From NCBI RefSeq assembly GCF_001039355.2, contig NW_019775500.1, forward strand, positions 109,559-173,558: a stretch of 64,000 nt of DNA, given 5' to 3'. The notes under the pieces were generated by a model. The model saw nothing but the letters and a program-made list of their open reading frames with translations, made no database searches and had not been told where the DNA came from. Below are positions 11,881 to 23,542 of this stretch, piece after piece. Source of the DNA: Lingula anatina. Its lineage: Eukaryota > Brachiopoda > Lingulata > Lingulida > Lingulidae. The translations under genes and the position numbers were made by a program. Positions within the stretch are counted from its first letter, which is position 1. Each line of letters opens with the position of its first letter.

Positions 11881-14294
11881 ATGCCCCTGGATAGAAGAGC
11901 AGCCTTCCAGTTTGGCCTTATTCTACTGGCAGTACCAGCACAGTATCTGATCACAAAATGGATGACTTCTAATCAGGTGCAGAGGAATGTGGCACTCAGA
12001 AGGTACGTAGTGTGTGTGTGTGTGTGTGTTTGTGTGTGTTTGTGTGTGTGGATGGGATGGGGGCGGAGAAGGCACTAAGTGTTATAAGTAATGTACAAGC
12101 TCTAAAGGCAAAATGATGATGGTGTGTATAGTTAATAGGGGTGAGGGGAGGAGGTCAAGTGCCGCACTGTTTAATGTACAATACAAAACCAAAGAAAAAA
12201 AGAAAAAATGATTTGAAGTAGTAGAGGTGGAAATAAAGACACCAATTAATTTTTATTTCTTAATTGGTTTTATTGGAGGCCCCTGAGGACGGCTTTAATC
12301 ACTATCAACAACATTAACAAAGTTCTCTGGCTTCTTTTGCATTTGTCACAGTGTGTGTTGACTTAACTAACCTCTAGGTATAGTTATGAATGACTGGCAG
12401 TTCAAAGCCTCCCCCCCCCCACCTGTTCATATGTTGTTTATGATTTTTAAATGTAATTAATATTTATATATTATCATGATTTAAACTGGAGAGCTGTCAC
12501 CTATTTCATTATTTCAGCATCTTAAACAGTGCAGTGACTTTCCATGAAAAGTATTTTACTTGGAAATCTTGGCAAAAATGGTGCTTTGATGTGATATCTA
12601 AGGTGCATCTTCATTCCAAACCCAGCTATGGGGAGTCAGATGCACCAGATGGGGAGTCGCCGGCAGTGGAAGTCATGAAACATGATCAACCTGATGGATA
12701 CTTCGCAGGTACAGCTGCAGTAACAATGTGCTTGTATGAATTATTATGGCAGTATTGATTAGATTTGCCTTTGGCATTATCATTTTTGCTTTCAGTATGA
12801 TTGTAAAAAGCTCTTCATAACACCCTTTGTCAAAAGACAGAAGATTGTTGAATTATGTACAATCCCCGTGCCCATGCAGTGTGAATTGTTGTTTTCAAGC
12901 AAATGTTTTTGATATGCCTAACCTAGATAAGTGACACCATTACATATTTGTAGACCTTTTTGAATATGATGTATATTAATTGTTTATTCAAAAGGAATTG
13001 ACAGTTTTTTGTTTTGTCTTGTTTTTTATGTACATTTTGTGTGCCTGTATATATTCTGATTGACATGTTTATCTGTGTTGTTGCTGTCTCTGTTGCAATC
13101 TGTCATCTGCCTGTAACTGCTGCACTATACATACTTGCTGTTTGTGAGTGCCAAACTGTCATTTTGCTTTCATGTTTACTGGATAACTTTGTTTTGTAAA
13201 AAGGCAGGTTCCTTTCAAAAATCAGATTTTTTAAAAATACAGATTTAAAAAAAGTATTTGTAATGTTTTTTGCTGTTTGGTGCCTGTCTATTTGTCAAAT
13301 TTGCTAAGTAGTGTAATGTTTGATTTAGGTTCCCCTCATCCGCGTGTTTCAAGGCAAGAAAATGTGAAATATAGAGTTGGACAAGTTATACGACATAAAA
13401 TACATGGATATCGAGGTGTCATTGTTGGCTGGGATCCTAAAGCTAAGGTATATTTTAACTTTACAAAATATTGCTTGAAAAATGTAGAAATGATCATTTC
13501 TTTTTAAACTCTTGTCATGGGAATTTTTTACGCAGTGAGATGCATTTTGCTCTAGAAGACAACAGAAAACTTAGAAACAGTTGTGAAAATTTATTGATTG
13601 CATTTTAATGTGTTGGAAATTTTGGAATTCTAGGCCCCAGAATCCTGGCTACAGCAGATGCACCCAAAAGATAAAAAGGTGAATGCTAAAAATATCTTTC
13701 ATTAGAGTAAAAAGAAAAAACACACACAGAGAGAATGTGTATGTGAAGAGATAAGACAAATTGTGCAAATATTAGTGATATACTCTTGGTGACAGCATAA
13801 TGCTCACTTTCCACACATCCCAAAGATTTCTAGTCTTTATTAATATTGTGCTCGTTTTCCAGAAATAATTATTTATTTTCTTTGTGATAAATTGTTTTTT
13901 CTATGCAGCATTGGAGAGATATGCCAAACTATGCAATCTTAGTAGATACGAGAGATCGCGAGATGCCACAAGTCACATATGTGCCTCAAGAAAATATAGA
14001 AATACTGTCCAATACCAAAGTAAGCACTCTTGCATCAGAAAATTATCAGAAAACAGTTGAACTTATTTAATTATTGCTCAATATAGTTGTTTTTCATATT
14101 TAATTAAAAAAAAGGTCACCAAAATTGTTTAATGTGACAAATGTTCTTTCAGTTTTTTTAAGTTTTAGTAATCTGTTTTTATTTAATCTTACTCCCAGGT
14201 CCTGCATCCTGGAATAGACGAGTATTTTGAGGGATTTGATGGTGCCCAGTATTTGCCACGCCCGCACCTACGCGCCCTCTATCCTCATGACTAA
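11881..14294 (+). CDS. YccV/HspQ-like (hemimethylated-DNA-binding fold) domain protein with N-terminal hydrophobic segment
   Basis: Six phase-matched exons: 11881-12002, 12518-12708, 13329-13447, 13634-13678, 13909-14019, 14199-14294 (227 residues). Residues about 9-25 (FQFGLILLAVPAQYLI) are hydrophobic and look like a signal anchor. Residues about 115-225 match the YccV-like domain: KYRVGQVIRHKIHGYRGVIVGWD, then a Trp-rich segment, YAILVDTRD, VTYVPQENIE, and a final DEYFEGFDG with an RPHLRALYP end. In bacteria this fold is HspQ, linked to Lon protease. In animals it forms the C-terminus of FBXO21 and also occurs in small stand-alone proteins like this one. No F-box is present. The molecular role in animals is not settled. 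The start is the first ATG in a frame closed upstream. It is convergent with the gene at 15213-17185. Confidence 0.88.
12007..12049 (+). repeat. (GT)n microsatellite in intron 1 of the YccV-like gene
   Basis: An interrupted TG/TTTG dinucleotide tract begins just after the intron 1 donor at 12003. It has no coding meaning. Confidence 0.9.
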
Positions 14295-14769
14295 ACACCA
14301 CTTAATATCAGTCATTCATCTTGGAGAGAAGTCATCGGTTGCAGAAAGACAATGATCAGGAAATGGTTCAGACTTACACTACAAACGGACAACTCTTTCC
14401 TGCTGGCAATTGTCAAGATTTAAATTACAAGTCTCAAGTGTCTGTCATCTGTTATCAATTTAACCAGGTACGCCACATCTGAAAGGTGTGTGCGACTTGA
14501 TATATATATTTTGACGGGTTCTTCATTCAGTTGTATTCTGGTAATTTGACTGCGAGACAAGTGCATTTCAGCAGAACTGAAACTACTGCTGCACTGCCAA
14601 ACTGTGATATCTTTTCTCAAAGAGTTCTATTTATTTGTGATTAAGTACAGGTCAGTGTATATTTGTATAGTATGCGAAGGATTGTTTTGCACAAGGACAC
14701 TGTATATACACTGAATTGGCTGTTACTTTTGGGATCTCGCTCGTAATTCACAGCTACAGACCAATTTAA

Positions 14770-14775
14770 AATAAA
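14770..14775 (+). terminator. Polyadenylation signal AATAAA of the YccV-like gene
   Basis: A canonical AATAAA lies about 475 bp after the stop at 14294. The opposite-strand AATAAA at 14844-14849 would serve the convergent Ly6/chitin gene, so the two 3' ends nearly meet. Confidence 0.55.
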
Positions 14776-14843
14776 CAAGATAAAAATTCTAACTTCATTT
14801 ACTTTTCATTATCATTATTATAGTACGCCACATTACTTTTAGA

Positions 14844-14849
14844 TTTATT
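14844..14849 (-). terminator. Polyadenylation signal (minus strand) of the Ly6/chitin-binding gene
   Basis: TTTATT on the plus strand reads AATAAA on the minus strand, about 360 bp after the stop at 15213. It lies only about 70 bp from the opposing signal of the YccV-like gene. Confidence 0.5.
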
Positions 14850-15212
14850 GTTAAAATCTTCACAGAAAATTCCATAAATCTAAGTCCTACCTTATATTGA
14901 ATTCATGTCACCTTTAATAATGATATGATGAATAACCGTTGATGTCTTATATCAAATGCCGTAGTGTCACTCTGGCGTTGCTCAGAGTCTACATTATAAT
15001 TGGATTTGATATGGTAATCGAATACTGGAATCGTAATGAGGTAGTGCCTCCAACAATATAAGAATACAGCAATACCTTTAGCAGCGTTCTTCAGTTACCA
15101 ATTTTCTTGAAATTTCATTCCGAGTTCTCTCAAAAGAATTCTTTTTAGCTTTAAAAAGTTTTTTTTATACAAAGGTGTATCATAAACTTGAAGAAATATC
15201 TAAAGTCACATT

Positions 15213-17185
15213 TCATTCTTCTTTCAAGAGTTTCTGCTTTTCATATTCCGCTTCATACTTGTATCGGGAGGTGCATTCCTTGTTGTACTCGTCAAACACA
15301 GTGCCGTAAGGGCACCTGAGCCGTAGAGGCACGCAGCACGTGCATGGTTTCCCGTAGCCGTCACGACCACACCCACACTGAATAAACCCCTCCTTGTTGT
15401 CAGGGTCTGCGTAGACACCACTGGGGTTCTTCAGGCACTTGTTTTTGGCACATGGGTCTGGAATATAGAACAGTGTGTGCATATTTTAGTTAAGTGTGCA
15501 GATGTTGCTATAGTAAACACGCTAGTAGGTTAAAGGGAGGCGGCTATATTATTTTTAATCTGAATTTAATTACTAAACGTAAAACATGCGTCGCACAACT
15601 TGCAACAGCTGCAGGATAAAACATCGTCACTGGTTCAAAGAGGACTGCTGCATTTTGCTTCATTTAAGTATAACTTCAAAATGTGTTCACCAATTTTAAA
15701 GTTGTATGGAATCTGTCGCGAACCCAGTACACCCCACGTGACACGGACAAAAAACGGGTACATTTAGAAAACCTGGGTTTTTTTTTCAAATACCCCCAAC
15801 AGAACAGAAACGTACTGTACGGTGGCTGTTCCTTCTGGTCAGGTTCGTAGCCACATACGTCTTTGGTGAGCTGTCCGGTGTATTTATCGTACACGTTGTT
15901 TCCCAGCTGCCCATCATTACACAGGTCGCCATAGCAAAAGTACCAGTAGGCGTGGCCTTGGGTGCTGCAGCTCTTGGTGGGGTCGACGCCATACGGAACG
16001 TTAGCTTCATCGGCGCAACCACGAAATACAACTATAAGGGAATTTGCATAGAAGAAGTTGCATTTAAATCCTGATGCATACTGATCGTAATATTTTGAAA
16101 ACCAATTTAAAACACTCCTTTTTCCGTTTAATATAATGGATTAATCAAATTAAAACGAGTTATACATGTGATGAATCCAATTAAAGCGAGTTCAGTGACT
16201 TGAGTTTTCAAGCGCGTTAAAACCTACTTCTTCCCCAGAATGGTATTATGAAAATCAAGAAACACGGCATATGTACAAGTCGAAGGTATTGAAAATCAAA
16301 CCGAAACAAATACATCAGGTAGTAGCTTGTAGAGCAGTTGTTTATCCAACTCACATATTCATCATAGGTGATGTGTTTGTAGTAATTAAACTTCTTCTTA
16401 AGTAAAATGCACCATATGGCAATGAAATAGCTTAAAAGCTAAAAGCTGAAGGGCCAGCCAAAAGATATACTTTCACAATCTTCGGCAAAGTGACGTGGAA
16501 ATGAACATTATCATATATGATTCAAACGAAAATTTAAAAAAGGAAACGTAATGGTAAAAACTTACCTGTAAATTTAATGAATGAGAAATTTCAGTGAAAC
16601 ACTTACGTCCATTTTTGTCTTGGCGTATAAAACATCGACCAGAGCGGCATTCCCACTTATCTATGAAGTCTGCGTCCCCATAGGTAGACAGAGCGCACCT
16701 CTCGTACCCTCTCTCGTATCCACTGGGGTAAAAACCAGAAGGGCTGTAGTTACAGTCAAAGCAGCGGACCGCTGAAAAATATTAACAAAATATAAAACTC
16801 GGCATTTCTCCAGAGATGTCAGTAAAAAAATCAGGTGACACTTCAAAAATTCGACCGTCGTCAAAATGTTGATCGTAGACTGTGTGTTGTAAAAAAGTCT
16901 CGGTTTAAACATGAATAGACCAAGGAATACTTCTCCAATCGAGCTGATTGACGAAAATAATTTGAAAGGCCCATTATAATCACTTTATCCTGCATCATAG
17001 TTTTCAGTTTTCGAAATGTTTTCTTCGTTCAGAAAAGCATTGCTTCAAACCACATCGAAACAAACTATACATTGTTCTGCTTTCGAACTCAGAATGTCTT
17101 ACTTGCCTTTGGTTTCCTTAACGAACTCTGTCTCTGCGAGGATCTGGTAGAATAAACCAATAAGTACAATACCAATAGTAATCAT
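15213..17185 (-). CDS. Secreted protein: Ly6/three-finger-like domain followed by a chitin-binding (peritrophin-like) domain
   Basis: Four phase-matched exons: 17185-17107, 16771-16607, 16031-15816, 15457-15213 (234 residues). Residues 1-17 (MITIGIVLIGLFYQILA) form a signal peptide. Residues about 29-125 have a Ly6/uPAR-like pattern: RCFDC start, spaced cysteines, a FRGC core strand and a closing FCYGDLCND, as in the Ly6/quiver group. Residues about 155-218 resemble a type 2 chitin-binding domain: a CxxxSGVYADPDN opening, FIQC, then CPYGTVFDEYNKEC. The charged tail has no membrane anchor, so secretion into an extracellular or cuticular/shell matrix is likely. Intron 1 uses a GC donor (AG|GCAAGT): the overlapping GT site would shift the frame into a stop, while the GC site restores the CFDC frame. 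Domain assignments are from visible motifs only. Confidence 0.83.
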
Positions 17186-17545
17186 TTTGAGACAGCTTAT
17201 AATGGCAATTCAGAGGAAACCTCGAGTCCCTTCGAAGCCAGGACAGTGTACTGCATTCGTGTGTGCTCTCCGTCTTATAAAAAGCATCCACGCCCCATGT
17301 GACAGCTGCTGCAGCTTCTTCACACCCGTGTGAATTTATTTGCTCATCAAGTATCAGCTGGTTTAAAAATTATATTAAGTACGTCGGGTTACAACTTCAG
17401 CCCTTATTGTAATATTGCTGACGTCAGTGTTACACGAAGTACCAGATGAAGTTGCGACGTTTCACAAATTATGATTATCTTTTAATAGCTAGAACAAAGC
17501 ATCTGTTGCGGTAAATCTGATATTATATCATTTCAATGTCATTTA

Positions 17546-18172
17546 TTAGAGGTATAACAACTGTTCGTATGAAATCCATGTTTCATAATAAATACATTAT
17601 AAACAACCCATAGAAATATAATAAATTCTATTTTACCACCAAAACGGCAGTTAAGGCAATGATTTTGGAATTTTTGCTTGCCATCACATAGATGGGAACA
17701 CCCTGTAATAATCTGTTTTAATAATAATCTGTTTTTGTAATATTCTCTTAAAAGAGAATATTACAAAAAAGCAAACTTTTTTCAGGGGCGGATCCAGGAT
17801 TACGCCAAGCCTCAGATGCGAAACCGACCATCACCCCTTGGCGTGGGGTTCGGGGTCTACTCAAAGGGCCCCAAAAATTTTTGGTGTTTTGGAGGGCAAA
17901 CAGTGGTCTTTGGTACGGTTTAGAACTATGATACAGCTAGTCAAAGTTCTAATTTCAAGAGTGGAATATTGGTGTGATATATTTTTCAGAAACCGAAGGG
18001 GGGGTCAGGTCCCCCCTGACCCTCTCTAAATCTGTCTGTAGAAAAAAAAAACACGGGAACTAACTTTAAATGTCGGAATGGATTCATTCACCATTGGCAA
18101 TTACGGGAAAATTGTCCTTTCTCCCAGGAAAATCCATTTTTTGGCCAAAATTAAGAGTTGTTATTCCTCTAA
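17546..18172. mobile_element. TIR element (family of 23208-23542) split by a nested CAGGGGCGGAT element
   Basis: The left end (AGGTATAACAACTGTTCGTA) and right end (AAGAGTTGTTATTCCTCT) are diverged versions of the terminal repeats of the element at 23208-23542. The interior also aligns with it in inverted orientation, for example the ATGGATTCATT..ACCATTGG and CCAGGAAAATCCATTTTTTGG segments. About 255 bp (17783-18038) interrupts this alignment and is a separate element. Confidence 0.75.
17783..18038. mobile_element. Non-autonomous DNA transposon with CAGGGGCGGATCCAG end, nested in the previous element
   Basis: It starts CAGGGGCGGATCCAGGATTA and ends with a degenerate CTAAATCTGTCTG. The same ends occur in this window at 1753-1839, 28180-28292 and 55790-55957. 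There is no transposase, so it is a MITE-type deletion derivative. Confidence 0.75.
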
Positions 18173-19837
18173 ACTACAAGCGATTTCTCCGAGACAAAAA
18201 ATACAGCCATGAAATTGATAAATGATGATCTACAGTAGGGCCTATAACAATGCAAACTTAAAATGCGCCTCCTATCAATTTCAATCATTCGCTTATAGTT
18301 CCATCAAAGATGTGTGTGATGGCATGTTCCTACTATTACAGTAACTGACTGAATCAAATAAGGAGCTTGTTGGCGTTTGCTCTTGGTAAGCCCTCCGGTG
18401 TAGAAGATATGTAACTTTGTGTCACCTGTCGCTAAACTGCCCTCTACCAGAGCCGCGGTTATCATTATGTGGACATTATCGCTGAGTACAGAGAATAACC
18501 GTGAATTTTACCAGTGACATATCTGTGAATATCTCGTGAAAAATCAATCTGTGATCCAGGTAGAGGGTATCGCTATAATGGGAATGCCTTATAGTCAAAG
18601 GTTAAAAATGACGACTTCTAAGTTGATCCGCAACTTTTAAGATTGATAATACTTCCAGGTCTGTAGGTAGGTGGATTTCAAAAGAACCGCACTTCTAACT
18701 GGGAAATATGTGTTTGCGATATCAAAAATTGATCTACATGTTCAATGCCATTTCTCCAGTTGGGTAATGATGGTGGCAAAAAGGTCCTTTTTTTGCAGAT
18801 AAATAACCTAGTTGCTTGTTACAGGTCTGTCTTTCCTCTTTTACAAAGACGCGAGCCCCCCTTCCCCCACCCCCCAGGAGTGGTATGTGAAGAATGGATG
18901 CGTGCGTTTTCTTGTAACATGGAAAGAGACGGGGACTGCAGCCGCCATCTTGTTCTGGAAAAAGTAATGAATGTGTAAAGCGGACCTATGCATACTTTTG
19001 TATAAGCTGATGCTGTATTTTGAGATTAGAAGCCTTATTTTTGTTTTGTTTTTTTCTTTTAAGGGAGAACAAACGAGATCTAAAAATTATCATACATTTA
19101 TTGTAACAATCAGCACCGATTTCATTACGTTTTTGGTGTAACGTACGCATTATATTCTACCACTGAATTACCAAACGCCTAAAAAGATCGTTACACAAAG
19201 GCCGCATTCAGAACAGTGGACTAACTAATCCGAGGGTCAAATATGGCCGACCCACTTAAATACTTCCCCACGGGGAATCTATTCAGTGTCTATTAGCGGA
19301 TTAGACGGCAAGCTTTTTAGTGGGTCGCCATATTTGATCCGTGGACAAGTGAGTCCACTGTTCTGAATGCGGCCATAGATAAATCACCACAAATGCTGCC
19401 AAATCAACAAGCTTAACGTGTAAGGTTATTAGGTCTGTGCCACTGTGAAAACAACAAACGGCAATTTTCTTTCAATTTACGATTGCTGATATAGTATTTA
19501 TTCTTAGTAAGTCTTCGTGTGTGGAACATGTTCACTTGAAAACTGAGAGAAACCATTAAAGTAAGAAGGTATTTATACGTACAAGACGCTTTTTCCAAGG
19601 AGCTAAAAGCTAGTTACATTTGTGAAAACAACGTTTAGGGCCTTTCTTGTTTCTATCAAAGACATGTTAAGTATATTGGCTGGACATTAAACATATATAC
19701 AATACACTACATCCTTTTAAGTATAAAATCGTATTTACTGTTAATTTATAATCCAATCAATGTGAAAGCAAAACACATCTTAACAGCAAAATTCGGCCGT
19801 TTTCCCAGAAAGGCTTTTCATTTTTTTCGGGGTGGAT
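18173..19837. other. Intergenic region downstream of the LRIF1-like gene
   Basis: No exon recognised. It contains the TIR element at 19200-19374 and presumably the 3' UTR of the gene ending at 19838. Confidence 0.5.
19200..19374. mobile_element. 175-bp MITE with a perfect 22-23 bp terminal inverted repeat
   Basis: It begins GGCCGCATTCAGAACAGTGG and ends with the exact reverse complement. Sub-terminal inverted matches (GGGTCAAATATGG / CCATATTTGATCC) extend the fold. No open reading frame is present. Confidence 0.85.
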
Positions 19838-22800
19838 TCAGCTGTCATCATCCTCAAAAGCCGTACTTGGTTTGGACTTCAATTTTCTTCGCAACTCTTC
19901 CAAAGCCTCGTTTTGCTGGCGTAATTTTTCTTTCAGTTTTCTGATTCGCTCACTTTGAAACTCCTGTATTACCGACCCGTTACCGTGTTCTACTTTCTGA
20001 ATTTTGTTAGGCACCAAATAAAAATCTTCTGGTTCAGTTTTAACTGGTTTCGAGGCAATGTCACTGAGCTGGTTTTGCTCGCCGGTAGAGTAGTTAACAG
20101 TATTCATAGTGGAAGTAGAAGGAGCAACCTCGTCGCCATAGCCATATGTAGTGGGTTCACATTTGACCTTAAAATTTGATGTTGGTAAATTTTGACCGGT
20201 GGTTTCAAGCGAATTCGATTCCTCTGCGGACGGAATATTTAGTGCACTGTGACTTGTGCCGGCTAACGCTGTGCATTGGTTTGGTTTCGAATCAAAACGG
20301 TCCGCAGCGACAGGGAGCGTCGGCGCCGGATATTTTGTGTGCGTGGACGCCTCAACACTGGAGTTTTGAACTATGCATTTCTCAGGATTCCCCACACTCG
20401 CCGGGCTACCTTGAAAAAAATATTTGCCATTGCGACATATTATTGACTTTGCGCCAGGACTGGATGCCATGGTAACAGTTTTTTTGTTAACTGGAACCAA
20501 TATAGCCTTCCCATTTAGTTTGAAGAAAATAAACCTTTCCCATTCTTTACCAGCTGGAGCCTTTGGAGTAGGTCCAGTTGCTTTAAGTGACGCTTGGTTA
20601 GCTTCCGTGTCCGTCGTTTTGTCGGTATTCACTGTTAATATTTTAACATTTGACAAAGCGGCAGTTGTCACTGGAACCTTTTGAAATACAGTCTGCTTCT
20701 TAGATTCAGCGGAACCATGCTTGTTTTCCTGAAGTTTAACTTGTGACTTTCCAGAGCCCAAGTTATTTGAACATTGTTGTACTGCCATGTGTTTATTTGC
20801 GGGCGCACCAATACCTTTGGATACCGATAAGCGTTCAACTTCACATGTTCTAAAGGCAGATCGATTTTTTGGCAGTACGACTCTTCTTAGGCTAACACTG
20901 CATGATTTCATTTTGTTCATGCGGTCAAACTTTACGGCTACTTCATTATTTGAACCATGAACTTTTGACAGTGAAGCCATTTCACTTTCATTTTCATTCA
21001 ATTCATTGTTGTTTTCAAGATAAATATTTTCTATGACATTACGAGAATTTCTTTCAAAAGCGCCACTAACACTCGCATCAGACTGGGACAGAGATTGCAT
21101 TTCGCTTGATTCATTTTCTATCGTCGTTAACATATTTGTTTTACCCAATGTATCATCTTCGTTTTCAAGATCGCCATCCTCCGTATCTTCGTCATAGACG
21201 TCTTCACAGTCCAAATTCAAACTACACGTGTCATCTTCTTGTGAAGTTTGCAATACCTGAAGTTTTCCCGTTGTCTGAACTTGGTCACCCCCTCTCTTTA
21301 AATCTTCGTTATACTTTTCCTTGAAAGCATCTTCGCTATAGTCAGACTCTGTATCAGCTGAGTTGGTTTCTTCTGACTCATCCAGGCTTCCGGGATCAGT
21401 TTCCGGTTCACTGTTTAGTTCTGAAACACTTTCTGTTCCTTTATTCGCAACGTCTTTGCTGCACCGTTCCGTTTTCTTTGCCACGTGTTCCGAACTTATA
21501 TTGCTAGAATTCAACGTGTAAACATCCTGAATTTGAAACAAAGGCTTTGACGATTCCAGGGCGCCTTGACAAGTATCTGGAGCGTTCGAAGCTGATGTCT
21601 GATCCAGTTCATCTGGTGCTTCAACACACGTATTTGTACGCTGACTTTGCTGCACACAAGAACTGGTGGGTCTAGTCACCAGGACGAACGACTGTCCGTT
21701 GCTACTCTGGAATTGTTGCCCAAAAGAATATTTTGTTTGGGAATTATTGGCAGACAGCAGATTTAAAACAGCTGGCGCGGTATTTTTTTCAACAGCAACA
21801 TCACTAGATGTTATGGTCTGTGCAGCTGGAGATGCAGCCGTGGTCACAATGGCTGGCAACACTGTAGTGACAATGCCTGGTCCACTTTTCTGACATGACA
21901 CAGGTGGCACAATAAATACTCTTTGGGGCACGGACGCTGCGTTTGTCACAGAGGACACAGCAGGCTGGCTATTTGTTGCATTAGGAAAAGGGGCTATTGA
22001 AGGCTGCGCACTTGCCTCTTTTGAAATTAAAGTTAAGATGGGTTGTTGCAACCTTTGGAAATTAGTCAGAGAAGTGGCACCGGGCTGCACAGTATTTTTA
22101 TTAGCCCCAGAGACCATAAAAGGCTGTACAACGGTCACATTAGATCTAACAAATTTTGAACTGGAAGCTACGGGAACGGATGTGTTCGCAATTTTTACCG
22201 TGGAAGTAGGTTGTGTTAGTTGCACTGTAGGACTAGCCGACCTCTGGACCTGACTTACAATATCTTTTAGATGGTCAATGGCTGAGATTGTTGACAATCC
22301 TTGTAACGTAGCGCTGGGCGAGCCATTAACTACTGAAACTGGCGTTGCAGCAACATCATTCGGTGATCCCGATTGAGACGCTAACCCTTGATTTACTTTG
22401 TTTGCGTCAAATGACGGCAACAAAGACCGCGAAACACTTTTTTGCAAGTTTGAAGCACTTGCATCAAATACATCTGATGTAAGCTGCTGCGGAGCATTAA
22501 TGAGGGAATATCCCGTTTGTGTGGGGGTATTTGTTGTCTTTGTGGTCGTAGTAGAAGGCACGGGCACGGACATACATCTATACCCCTGGTTTGTCTTTTG
22601 ACAAAGGAGAACAGGGGTTCCACTCAAGGTTTTCATACTTTGTGCGGGAATGAGAATTCTCTTCTTCTCTCCATCAATGGTGACTACAGCTAGCTGGTAC
22701 AGGTTTCCGTTAATGTATTGTCCTTCCGTGTTCCCGTTCTGTGGAGCCGCTTTGTTCATTGCAGGAATTGACCTAAAAAGGAACCAATGACAACGTGAAA

Positions 22801-23061
22801 TATGATTTTTTTAAATTTATTGTAAACTAACACATATCAAACATATCGAGAGTTGTTACTTAGGTATGACTGTATATGTATGTCTGCGTGCGTGTGAGAG
22901 AGCAGTGCAGAATTAAGTGCTGTGTACAAATGTACTTACTGTATGTTCTGTGTAGAAGACGTAGTGGTAGATATCCCCCCTGGAATCTTCATTGGCTTCA
23001 CCGTCGCTATATTTGGGGCAACTTTGACGACGTTCGACGAACTAGATGGTGGTGCAGCCAT
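19838..23061 (-). CDS. LRIF1-like nuclear protein (ligand-dependent nuclear receptor-interacting factor 1)
   Basis: Two coding exons: 23061-22940 and 22772-19838, joined in phase to give 1018 residues. The true start is MAAPPSSSNVVK in the first exon, because the large exon is open up to its acceptor. An acceptor (ACTAG) just upstream of that ATG suggests another 5' non-coding exon. Features seen: an N-terminal LYQLAVVTIDGEKKRILIP segment recalling the LRIF1 YQVVQT..DGKNLL..LPI segment; a PTVQL motif at about 222-226 matching the PxVxL HP1-binding consensus; long Ser/Thr/Gln-rich and acidic low-complexity stretches; an FKLNGKAILVPV / NGKYFFQG segment; and a C-terminal coiled coil, ERIRKLKEKLRQQNEALEEL, like the LRIF1 C-terminus. 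Vertebrate LRIF1 binds HP1 and SMCHD1 at heterochromatin. Length exceeds human LRIF1 (about 769). Overall similarity is weak, so the family call is moderate; the gene structure is firm. Confidence 0.7.
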
Positions 23062-23207
23062 CGCAATATTTCGGATTGAAGTTTCTAGTTTTGAAAAAAA
23101 AAAATCAAGTAAGTCATCTTTTATAATGTAATAACGTTTGAACTAAACAACTGAAGTGAGTGCCATTACAACCTTACTAACGAAACTAACAGTTGAGCAT
23201 TGCCAAC

Positions 23208-23542
23208 TTAAAGGGATAATAACTCTTCGTTTCGGCCAAAAAATGAATTTTCCTGGAGTAAACAACAATTTTCCCATACTTACCAATGGTTAATGAATCC
23301 ATTTTTACATTCAAAGTTAGTCACTGGTTTTTTTCTAAAAAGTTTGGTTTTTTGTTAAAATCTCTTAAGAGATTTTAACAGACTGTAGCCATCAATGGAG
23401 ATCACGTGGTCTAAAGACAAGCTCAGATATCAGAATAATAGCTATAACTGCCGTTTTTGTGGTAAAACAGAATATATTATATTTCTATGAGTTATTTTAT
23501 TGTGAAATATAGATCTCATACGAAGAGTTATTATCCCTTTAA
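23208..23542. mobile_element. MITE flanked by TTAA with a 19-21 bp perfect TIR
   Basis: AGGGATAATAACTCTTCGT at 23212 is exactly inverted at about 23520-23538, and TTAA lies at both edges. An internal palindrome (TTAAAATCTCTTAAGAGATTTTAA) sits near the middle. A TTAA target duplication is typical of piggyBac-type elements; no transposase is present. Confidence 0.85.

Noticed and set aside
15224-15421. Second frame within the chitin-binding exon
   Set aside because: Out-of-frame reading of the real exon; lacks the cysteine pattern.
20176-22623. Several plus-strand open frames opposite the LRIF1-like exon
   Set aside because: They are antisense shadows of a 2.9-kb coding exon.
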